64,000 bases of DNA, taken from NCBI GenBank assembly GCA_014529385.2, contig CM043971.1, positions 26,391,769-26,455,768 of the forward strand, given 5' to 3'. Below are positions 22,350 through 32,422 of this stretch, one piece after another. The position numbers and the translations under genes are program-made. The stretch's first letter is position 1. The number at the start of each line of letters is the position of its first letter. The DNA comes from Adiantum capillus-veneris. Taxonomy: Eukaryota > Streptophyta > Polypodiopsida > Polypodiales > Pteridaceae. The notes beneath the pieces were generated by a model, which was given only the letters and a program-made list of their open reading frames with translations, was not told the origin of the DNA and did no database searches.

Positions 22350-23089
22350 TTCATGACATATCATCTAGCGGAGCCATTAAGCTTGCAACATTAGAGGGAG
22401 AGGAGATGCCTAATTGGATTAGTGGCTACAGATTAAAGAAGTACAACCTACCACTAACTTCAGAGATGCTTGCCAAAATCCACGCTGCAAAGGAGCGTAA
22501 GAACAAAGCAAATGAGACAAAAGCTCAAGCACAGGAGGAGTCCAGAATCAGGATTTTAAAGCGAAAACAAAAATTACAACAACAAAGACTTCCTCAACTA
22601 GCAGATACGGCTCAAATTTCTCTTTCTATAATTCACACTGACGAGCAATGGGAAGTAGGAATCGATGTTCACATCAATGTCAGACTTCCGAATGGTAGAT
22701 ATCAACAAGCATTGATTGACATAGGGGCAAGAGTCAATGTGGTCAACTTCTCCACTTACAATATGCTTACAGATAAACCCCTAGCGCAATCCACACGATA
22801 TTTACAAGCCACAAACGGGGCAAAAATGCCAACATTGGGCATAGTAAACTTACCAATCAATATTGATGGAAATAGTTGTCCTCATCAATTTCTAGTAATG
22901 AAAGACGAAGGAATCAGAGAATCATTATGTTTGGGAGTTCCATGGATGAGAACGTTCAATGCAGTTACCGAATGGTCAGAACATGCGCTGTTGTATACAC
23001 ACAACTCTAACACGTACATGACTCCATTCGCCAAAACAGATCACTCGTGGCCGAGTATCCCCATCAACAAAAAGCAACCTGCTCATTAG
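22346..23089 (+). pseudogene. Integrase C-terminal tail followed by a retropepsin-like domain
   Basis: The first 35 residues (HDISSSGAIKLATLEGEEMP, then NWISGYRLKKYN) are the usual integrase C-terminal segment, shifted by one frame from the preceding integrase. After a Lys/Gln-rich linker, residues about 110-230 look like an aspartic protease: ALIDIGARVNVVN with the active-site Asp at 22718-22720, an LGIVNLPI strand, and SLCLGVPWMRTFNAV, matching the hydrophobic-hydrophobic-Gly motif of retropepsins. The usual Thr/Ser after the Asp is Ile (ATA), so this copy would be inactive. In standard gypsy elements the protease precedes RT; here it follows integrase. It ends at 23089, with further open Lys/Asn-rich codons to 23414 in other frames. 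Confidence 0.7.
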
Positions 23090-23414
23090 CCAAAAACACC
23101 GAAAACGGCTGTTCGGAAAGTATGGATAAAGAAAACCGTCATGCAGAACAAACAGAGACAGATATGGCTACCCAAGGAACAACTCCCAATGAAAGCAGCA
23201 CCAATCAAAGACCTTCAGGAGCTAATCCAGAATGGAAATGGAAACCAAAGCTGGAGACAACCAAAAATTCGGCGACAAAGCTCGAAGGAGACCAAAAAGT
23301 CAACACAAGAAGCCTGAACTAACAAAATGGCAATGGAAACCTAAAGAAATTCAGGAACCTAAATTAAAATCTGCAAATTTCAAAAAACCGAATACAAATG
23401 GGTTCCAAAAATAG

Positions 23415-25960
23415 TTGCCATCAAAAAACCAGCAATCAAGGAGAGAGCAATTCAACTACAAGCTCTGTTGTTCAATAAACAGCTAGCCTCACCATCCAAA
23501 GCCACTGAAAATTACATTCAATCCCCGCATCTTTCATAGCACCTTGTTACCCAATGCATTTTCTCAAACATGAGGATAGGGCCACATTACACGGCCATGC
23601 ATAGACACAGGTTTCAAACCAATGCACATGCACACAACCTTCGTCCGGGACGACTCAGTTTAGGAAGAGGGGAGTAACTGCTGAATCTAGTAGCAGGCAG
23701 GACCATTAAGGGGTCCAATGTGTATATATGTACATAATGCATGTGTTGTGTTTTTCTTTTTTTAGAGTTCAATTTCGAACAAATTTGATCGAAATCGGGC
23801 ATTTTTTAGCGTTTTTATCATCCAACCAGCATAATAATGAGATGTAATGACAAAATCTAGAGCATTGGGATGCTTCTAGTGAAAATATATGCTTAGGGAT
23901 GAGTATAATAATTTTCGGTTATTTTCGCCAATTAATAAGTATTTTCAATTTATTTTGTTTGATTTTCGTAAATAAAATTTCAAAAATTAAAAAAATATCG
24001 CCCACAGTGTTGGAATCAAGTTCTGGAAGCAAACACCGAAGTATCATGATAGGGTTATCAAGCATGGAAGATATGAAGCTAATCTGAAGACGTTGAGTTT
24101 CAGACTTAATGATCATGACCACATTTCGCCAGAATCGCATCAAATGGTCAAACGACGCCAGAATGACGAGCAGTTCGACCCACAGGTGGTATGCAGATTA
24201 TATCGTGATCAAAGGTAAGGAAAATCAGCCCTATGTCACGAAAACCTCGTGAAGATATAGGTCAGGTAGGCCAAAGTCTAGCTCATTGTTCATTTTCACA
24301 TTTTGAGAGAGAAGAAGAGAGCTTCTTGACCTAGAGCGAGCTGCCACATTTCTACCCCATACGAACGATCGGAGCCAACATTTCATACCAGATTTCACAG
24401 GTATGTTCCTTATCAAGTAAAGATCAAGTCTATTACGCATGCAAGCGTGAATCAGTGCACAAACGGGCGAATTGATCAAATCAAAGTCGGATTGTGTCGA
24501 ATAGGTCAAGGGCCCTTAGAGGCATCATGACAAAACTTTTTTCAAGCACAGAACACATCAATGTGTTCCCCACAATGTCAAGAACCAGGCCATGTAATCA
24601 AATCTCAGTTTGGTGGTGGTACAATGATCGCGATCGGTGTACCCCACTGACCAAACTTGACAGAGAATCTGCAAAAAACCTCCCCTCAGTCTCGCCAACA
24701 ACCTGCAGGTGTCAAAACTCAATTTGGGATCTATGGTACGATCACGATCGGTGTCCCCAGATGCAGGTTTTGCAACTTTTGGCTTGGCCCAAGCTTCGAA
24801 CTCAGTGAGGGATACACTCTCTTGAATTTTCATGAAAAATGCAAAAATTTTGCTCATGGAATGGGCCAAATTTGACAAACACACCCGAATCGGAAATAAT
24901 TAACCTACAACTACCAAAATTTGACTGAAAATTATGACGGATGGTTTGAAAGACATACCTGTCCGACTAGGAGTTAGTATAGTTGTAGAAAATCCCGAAT
25001 GGATCTCAAAATTTCCTACAAGGACAGGGATGACCATTTCGCTCTCGAATGATCAAACAAAGGAAGAATTTTGGTCGAACTAATGTCAAAGACCAAAAGG
25101 CAACTTAGAGATTCCCAAATATCACATTGGTATCCAAAGAATGCCTGAAAAATGCACAAGTCTGGAAAATCTCCCAAAGACGGGGTGAAAAGTGTCTAAT
25201 CAAGTCAGAATCAGACAGTGGAGTAGGTTGATGATAGCAACAACTCATGGAAGTAGGGAAAGCTCAAAAACTAATATCAACTAACTCCAGGCTCCAACCA
25301 GAATTTATCAAGAAAACCCAATATGGTTAGACTTAGTAAAATAAGGTCAAACAGTGAAAAAGTGCTCTAATTTGTTCATTTTAAGTCCAAACTTGAAAAT
25401 AAATCATCAGTGGGCTAGGCAGGCATAGGGGACCAAGGCCATCCAGTTTTCACCCAAAAAAGCCCAAGTACTACGATCGTGATCGGTGTACCTCAGCATC
25501 AGATTTTGACCAAAACCTAACAGATCTCTTGTACACATCTTGTTCAAATCACACATCAAGTTTCAAGCCAATTGGACATCAAAAACCCATGAAAAATCAA
25601 AGTCTAGTCCAAAACTCCCTTGTAATCCAAAATTGGGACTTATAAACTCAACAGTGGTTCAAATAAAAGACACAGTGGACCAAAATGACCCTCTAGCTAT
25701 CAGCAAACCACTCATGTGATCAATTGTTATTTTGGCCTCTGTACTACGATCGCGATCGGTGTACCTCAGGCCCAGAATCGACTCAAATTTCAATCAGTCA
25801 TAGTTCTAGTTTTCCTAGTCCCACTGGTGAAATATGGAGAAGAATGGATGAGATTTGTTCAAGTTAGGATCAGTGTTAACTTTTGAACTGCTTTTTACTA
25901 AAAGTCTAAATGCTACTGGTTGCGAAAGGAAAATCCCGATAGCTTGTGATTCTAATGACA
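23415..25960 (+). other. Long non-coding spacer with four copies of a palindromic motif
   Basis: No coding signal is evident. Four near-copies of ACGATCGCGATCGGTGTACC occur at about 24625-24644, 24738-24756, 25473-25492 and 25746-25765. The first 12 bases form a near-perfect palindrome in most copies. A fifth, mutated copy lies in the putative 3' LTR at 29954-29974. The spacer probably belongs to the same gypsy element as its flanks. Confidence 0.6.
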
Positions 25961-25964
25961 CAGA

Positions 25965-28900
25965 ATGCCTCGCCAAAAGAAAGAAAGGCAGTGGACAGCA
26001 GCACCATATGAAGTGGATGAGCTGGCTACAAATGAAAAGGCTCACATCTTGGATGAAACACTAGCTCAGATCCCTACTCACATTTTCATCGCAAAGTTTA
26101 GGGATGCTGATGGTGACATGGTAAAGACGACTATCATGCCACGAGAAATATGGAATCTCCACCGAAGGCCGGAGGTCACAGAAGCTTTGTGGGCTGTGCA
26201 TTTGGAGCAGTTTTTCAGATTGCAACCATGGGGAACAGACTACATGAGGGCCCACGAGCTCATGAGCTCGATACAGTATGATGGGCAAGCAATGCTCACG
26301 GACAAGGATAATTCAAAGGTAAAAGTAAAGATCACCAAAGAAATTATCAACAAAGCTTTGCACTTCCTTCCAGGGCAACACGACTTGCTGGCAAGACCAA
26401 GTCACTGGATAACGAGAAGGCATTTATCAAAGCAAAATGAAACAAGTACAAATACAATGACATGATATACAGTGAGCTGGAATTACCAATGAGATTGATC
26501 TCTCAGCATTTCAGAGTACAAAAGCCCTCTCGCTACACCGATCCAATCCTGCACATCGCAGTGGTCATGGCTCTAGCAACAGCTGAAAACAGAACCATCC
26601 GATGCGACTATGGTTCTTACATCTTGGAGAGCTTGGTCAAAGCAAATTTGAAGAGCTCGGTATAAAAAAAAAGCTACATGAGCGCAGTGCCAATGCTAAC
26701 AAGAATAGCATACCAAGCTTTGGGAATGATTGAAGACCTGCCAGCTGCCAGTTTACAAACGGCTTTGATTCAGAAAGCAAAGCTGGTTTCTCATTCAGTA
26801 AGGACGACCACTGTGCAACATCATCGCGCTCTGGCAAGGCATCCAACAAAAGCTCAAGTAATGAAGAAAAGACGGAGACTGAAGACAAGGGAAACTCTCA
26901 AGGGTCAAAAGACAAAGGACCGTCTGAATTTGAAGAAAGTGAGGAGGAAGACACCACAAAACCGCTTGAGAGAAGAAAGAGGGAAAGAAGTGTCGTGCCG
27001 TAGTCCGACCTTCAAAAATCATATGCATAGGCCCAACAAAGAATTGAGGAAAGAAGGACCAAGCTGCGAGCTGACAGAAAAGCAAGAGCTACTGCAGCTC
27101 AACAAACAGAAAAACAAAGGTTTGAGAGGGAAAGACAGGCAAGAATAGAAGAGGCGGCTCGAATACAGGCTGAAAAATAAAGGATAGCCGCGGAACAAAA
27201 GGCTGCAGAAGTGGACGTATCTTCTCACTCTGCTGAAGGAATAAAGGAGAAAGAAACGACTGATGATACGAACCAAGCAGAGCAGCTAAAGAAAGCTCAA
27301 AGAGAGAGGAATGTGGAAGCACGACGGGCGGCGGATTTGACTCGCCAAAGAATCATAAAGATTTTAAAGAAAAGAAAAGCAGACGCGTCTACTTCACAGC
27401 CAAGGGAAGATGCATCCAAAAAGAGGCATGTACAAGAAGTGAAGAATTCATCACCTCCTCCCTCGCCTAAATCACCACCTCCTCCCTCACCGAAATCTCC
27501 TTCTCCTCCTCCTTCTCCATCAACCAAAAAACCACCACCTCCTCCCCCTTCCTCCTCACCAAAAGAGTCTATACCTCCTATGGAAGCAATAGGATACCAC
27601 GAAGCCTGTCAGTCTATTGTTGATTTTGACTACACGAAAACCTTACAGGAATTGGAAAGACAATTCCAATGCCAGCACGTGGTGCTGAGAGAAAAAGAAA
27701 AGCAGGTACAAGAGGCTCAACAAAAGTAAAAAAACTGGGCAAGAGGAGTTAGAGAGCCTACGGGCACAACTGGAGCTCACAACCAAGGAAAGAGACATTG
27801 AGCGATAGCAGGCTCAGTCTCTGATCAGAGATCTGGTGGACGTCAAGACGGAATTCACATCCAAGGAAAAGGAATGCCAAGCTTTGACATCAAGGGTCAA
27901 GAAAGCGACGGAGCAGCTTGAGTACGAAGGTGCAAGGTTCCAAAGAGTGACAATCTCATACAACACAGTAAAAAGCACGCTTACCACATTGCTGGCAAAC
28001 CAGGAACCTGCTGGAGCATTGGTCTCCACATCAGACAATGCTAAAGCAGTGAACACCCTAGCGGCACTGAAAGGGGAGCTAGAGCAAGAAAAGCTTCAAA
28101 GACAGTTGCTCTTATCAGGAATGATGGCCCAAACGGCGGCCAACGAGCAAAAGGTAAAAGAGTTGGAGCAGCAACTCGCACAAGCAAGGGCCAAGTTAGA
28201 GACTCAAAAACAGACACTGCTGAAAGAAAAAGAAGAACTGATTTTTCAACAACAAATCAAATCAGACAAAGCCCAGGTGCAACTGCAACTGCTGTCTAGA
28301 CAAGAAATGCCAGACTTGCTTGAAACATCACACCAAGAAGAACAAGAGCAAGGATCAGCAGAGGCAAATCTGGATATTAGAGATGAGCTCACTGAAAGCA
28401 TTAAGGACATGCCAGAGGGACCAGCAAAAGATTACATGCTCTATGAAAAGAAGATAATGGAGTTAGCGGCCCTAGCGTTCTTACAGCCAGAAGAGTAGGT
28501 GGAGTGGTTTGGCCATGAGTACCTACCATTTCCCTTGATATGCCATGAAGTAATCCTTTGGAAGGAGAAGATGCGGCCGACCCTGCCACAAAACAAAGAC
28601 GGGGATTATGAAGGTGTTGCACTGACAGCTGAAGAAGCACAGGTACTCGTCGACGACCACCCAAAGTGGAGACAGAAGTGGTTGGACACATGGCCACAAG
28701 ATCTAACCAACTACCACGACGCTCCTTAGCACATTTAAATAGATCCTACTTTTTGCCCAATCCCTAGAAAACGCACATGGAAGGAGTTTGCCACATGGAA
28801 AGGCTCAAGGCAGTAAAAGTTAAACTACCCAGTCCTGACAACGCAAAATCTCCCTACAGTAGCCTATGTAGTCAACACCCTGAATTCGACAATCACCTGC

Positions 28901-29253
28901 TACGGGATGTCCTTGACGTGGCCTGTCAGATGCTAGTAAAGATAGCCCGGATGATCATCACCTGCATCCAGGTTTTCAAAGACACTGAAGGCAATGATCA
29001 TCCATGGAACCTATTCCTAGAAGGTCATAGAGGGATCTGTTGGAATCTCCAAGATTTGCCGCCTCGACATATTCTGATGGCAATGTACTCAAGACTAATG
29101 TACCTGCCTTCACATTACTTGCAGATGTTTGAAGAGGCCTTCATCACAGGGTTCTTGGAAATCGACTCAAGGATCTTCCATCCTATGGCAAAGGACCTCA
29201 AGGCATGGTACGTAGCATACCAGCACACTTTAAGTGAAAATCCTTTCAGATAG
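25965..29253 (+). pseudogene. Accessory ORF of a gypsy element (transposon-type domain, Pro-rich and coiled-coil parts), multiply broken
   Basis: Open pieces follow one another on the plus strand in changing frames (25965-26465, 26462-27148 with one TAA at 26663-26665, 27211-27729, 27836-28729 with one TAG at 28496-28498, 28777-29253), suggesting one ancestral protein of roughly 1,050 codons. The N-terminal piece (VKVKITKEIINKALHFLPG, then MRLISQHFRVQKPSRYTDP) resembles the domain often annotated in plants as a putative transposon protein. The middle is charged, then Pro-rich at 27450-27560 (repeated SPPPSPK). Residues from 27780 to 28310 form a long Glu/Gln/Lys coiled coil. The last piece is mostly helical and unrecognised. 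Position after pol and before an LTR fits the extra ORF of Tat/Athila-type elements. Function unknown. Confidence 0.6.
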
Positions 29254-29367
29254 CATCAAGAAGCCCTGGAAGCTGTCCTTCGAACACGGAGTTTCTCAGC
29301 AACACTTGCTTCCTTGGAGCCTCATCAACGACCAAAGCTCTAAACATGCACGAGGACATGCAAGGAT

Positions 29368-29381
29368 AAGGAAGGGGGGAG
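29368..29381 (+). promoter_or_regulatory. Polypurine tract
   Basis: AAGGAAGGGGGGAG directly precedes a TGTTTGG start, the normal arrangement of the plus-strand primer and the 3' LTR. Confidence 0.7.
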
Positions 29382-30170
29382 TGTTTGGCGGACGAAGCTG
29401 CAGTTTCCAAAGAAAGAGTCACATTTTTCAGGGAATCTACATTTTGGCGAAAATCTTGACCTTTTGTAAAAGAGCTTCTCAAAGTCGAGAACTTGTAAAA
29501 GAATTTATGATTATTTTTCTGGGAGCAATTGTATATTAGAGAGCCAGTTAGAAGTTTAGGAGCTTTTGGCCGGACAAGCCATTTGTAAAGACCTAAACTA
29601 TAAAGGTCGAGTTTTGTAAGTTTGAACATCATCCTTTTTATGAGAAGTTTTGAAGAGACAGCGTACGTTTGAGAGCTTCTTCTTGCTCCAACTTGTAATC
29701 ATCGCTATTGTGGCTATGGTAATCCGAATTCAGATTCGTTTATTGCATTGTGTTCCTCTTCCTTTGCTCTTCCATTCAAGTGTAATCATTCAAGATTCGG
29801 TGTAGGTTTTCAACTACGCATTTGAGACCTTAAATCGCTATTTTGAGTGCTTATATGCGTATTCTATGTTGTTTTGACCCTAGGAGAGGCTTTAGGGGCC
29901 CTAAAATGACCCTTTAGGATCATCTGTTTGCTGTTTTTACGTACTTTGGGACAAACGATCGCGATCCATGTACCTACCCACAATGCTGTGACAGTGATAG
30001 GATATGTTCCTGATAGTCCCCTATAGCTTCCCTTCAAGTTTCACGATTCCGAATAGATTTGCATGGTAAACGGGCATGACGACTGTAAACCTGTGTAGAA
30101 GGACATAGGCAGATTACTTGGTGATAGCACGGTTGATTTGCTTGTAGAGTTAGTAGTTGTATCTCATCAA
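29382..30170 (+). repeat. Putative 3' LTR of the accessory-ORF gypsy element
   Basis: Begins TGTTTGGCGG after the polypurine tract. It is non-coding and contains the fifth copy of the palindromic motif at 29954-29974. The right end was not located because no matching 5' LTR is in the window; the end given is only a guess. Confidence 0.45.
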
Positions 30171-30649
30171 GTTCACTTCATTAGGATTGACGCCCTAGTG
30201 AGTTTCCATGCCTCATCCTGGTCACTTCCCTTGTATTGGTAAATATGTTGATGCTTGAGAGCTATGCTATGGACCTCCGTCGCGGCAATCCGCAAACAAC
30301 GGGCCTCACTTGTCCATCGGTGTAGGGCGTTCGTCATTTTTGGGGCCGATCGGGGTATGCCTTCTGCGTCTTTTCTTGTTTTGGTGTCGGCATCGTGTGA
30401 CTTGATCGCCTTTCTCCTTTTGCCGATGATGTTGATTCCTTTGTTTTTCTTTTTGTGCGTATATGCGTGTGTGTAGTGTGTGCATAGGTGAGTGTGTGTA
30501 GGCCTGTGTGTATAGATGTGAGTGCATTTTATTTGTGTCAGTGCTTGTATGTGTGTGTGTGCGTGCATATATACACGAGGTTGTGTGTGTGTATATTGGT
30601 GAGGGTACTTGGAAAGAGTGTGAGTGTGTGTGAACGAGAGGGGGGAAGA

Positions 30650-30651
<2 letters not shown>
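30171..30651. other. Non-coding, GT-rich; nothing recognised
   Basis: TG/GTGT-rich simple sequence increases towards the AT microsatellite. No gene signal. Confidence 0.5.

Positions 30652-30713
<62 letters not shown>
30652..30713. repeat. (AT)n microsatellite, about 31 units
   Basis: An uninterrupted AT dinucleotide run that can fold on itself. Confidence 0.97.
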
Positions 30714-30716
<3 letters not shown>

Positions 30717-30888
30717 TGTTTTTCTACGCAAGCAGGGGGGTGGTATGGCAATGGTGGGTAAGCTTGTGAGGGGGGGAGGGGGGGGCGGGAGGGTGGTATG
30801 GCACGAGAGGGACGGGGTGTGTGGGTGTGTGTGTGCGTGTGTGTCGAGAGAGGGAGAGAGTGTGTATGTATTGAGAGAGAGTGAGTAT

Positions 30889-30889
30889 T

Positions 30890-30932
<43 letters not shown>

Positions 30933-31095
30933 ACAGAAATAGAACCCCAAAGTGTGTAGAATACACACATGAGATGATGTATATATAGAGGGGACCTGGG
31001 TGCCATATATAGAGAATCCATATATTGAGTAGCTTCACATATAAGCTCAACAACCCCGCTCAAATAAGGGTCCCTAACTGTGGATGAAAAAACCC
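30889..31095 (-). mobile_element. 3' LTR and tail of a short-LTR copia element, minus strand
   Basis: The LTR at 30889-31052 (164 bp) reads on the minus strand TGTTGAGCTTATATG to CTCTCTCAACA. It is preceded on that strand by a purine run (GAGCGGGG) and by the family tail signature (GGGTTTTTTCATCCAC) at about 31066-31095. Its CT-rich 3' end is expanded to a (GA)n run on the plus strand at 30892-30931. The similarity fades beyond 31095, so the body has been lost. Confidence 0.8.
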
Positions 31096-32115
31096 TAACG
31101 AGGGTGCCGCCAGCTCTTCACCTGATGTTGCTCCCGATAAGCATCTCGCTTCAACCTAATGCTACTTTCGGTTCTTCAACCCGCTTCCACCTTCGTTGAC
31201 GAGGGCGCCATCATCTCTTTACTCGATGTTGCTTTAGGATCATTAGCCCGCTTCCAGGATTATTTCACGCTGCAAACACAGCAGCTGAGATGAGTCGACT
31301 GAGAGTAGTTGAGAAAGCATTAGCCATGGCCTCAAGATGGATGTGTGAGGCTTGGGCTACCTCATCCACACCTGCGCCGGTCTCCTAGACCTTCCCCCTC
31401 ACCTCCATGATATGTACCTCCACTTTCAATGGACCATGATCCAAAATGTACGCCAGCTGAAATCCGCCCTATCTCTTCATTACCATCACCACCAACTTCT
31501 CTTCTCTACCCTCTGGTCCAGCTGCAATCCTCCCTATCTCTTCAGTACCACCACCAGCAACTTGTAAAATGTAACTTGTTATCACTCATCACATGTAACC
31601 ATCATCAGAACTGAGGCCCTGTTGTATTTCTAAACTCAATTCTTTTGGGAGTTTTGATAAAGGACATTTAACTAGGCCTTGTGAGATGTCTTGTGTAGAA
31701 GCTCCTTTGAGTTGTGATAGCTTGGTCAAGTGCATAGCAGGTCGAGTCGTGATCGCTAGGTCTAGTCTAGTGTGTAGTAGGTCATTTTACCTTGGACTAA
31801 GTGTTGCTAGCTATGCGGCTTATGGGGATCACTAATGTCTAGTGCTTGATATCCTAGATTAACAACACATCTTCTCTCAACACCAATATACTGAGTCATC
31901 ATCAGAAAACCATTTTAGTCCAGTGCCATAGTCTTCTAATAGCCACAATAAAACCTTAGTGACACCAAAAATAGGTATTGGGTTAAGAAGGAACTCGCGA
32001 AAAGCACCTCCACATAGAAAGATTGAGAAGATCTCTACCCTTTGCTAATATGTTTTGAGCTAGCACCACTCTGTGAGGGTGGTTGTCAAGCTTATAATAT
32101 CTTCTAGGATTGGTA
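31096..32115. other. Non-coding with short internal duplications
   Basis: A 69-bp offset direct repeat (CCAGCTG(A/C)AATCC(G/T)CCCTATCTCTTCA) occurs at about 31450 and 31519. A looser repeat of CTCGATGTTGCT/CCTGATGTTGCT about 105 bp apart lies at 31115-31260. No gene recognised. Confidence 0.5.
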
Positions 32116-32120
32116 CCTAG

Positions 32121-32347
32121 TGTTGGAATTAGGGTTGCAAAGAAACGCACACAGCTTGGAGAAGACGACGGAAGCTCAAGGCACACAATAGAGAGTGTGT
32201 TACTTAGTGTGCAAATGAAAGATAGATAGCCCTAGAGTGATGGGCGTATATACAATGCACGGGGGGGAAAAACTCCTAAAGAGGGAAAAAATGCCCCGAC
32301 GGTCCTAGTGTGTTCACACACATCACTACCACATGTATATGGTAACA
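32121..32347 (-). repeat. 3' LTR (227 bp) of the minus-strand copia element
   Basis: On the minus strand it starts TGTTACC after a CCAGGGGGGATT purine tract and ends CCAACA, with TGTT/AACA ends. It lies about 75 bp after the RNase H stop. The 5' LTR is not recognisable to the right of gag. Confidence 0.75.
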
Positions 32348-32422
32348 AATCCCCCCTGGAGTGATGCGGTGAACGAGAGCTGGCACATGAGTAAAGGGAA
32401 GTGCCATGCCCTAAGGACATGA

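Noticed and set aside
24628-24640. CGATCGCGATCG motif considered as a replication-origin or telomere-like element
   Set aside because: Copies are confined to one retroelement and are irregularly spaced; nothing supports an origin.
30173-31063. 296-codon minus-strand frame rich in Thr-His and Ser-Leu repeats
   Set aside because: It is produced by translation of GT, AT and CT microsatellites and an LTR; no domain is present.
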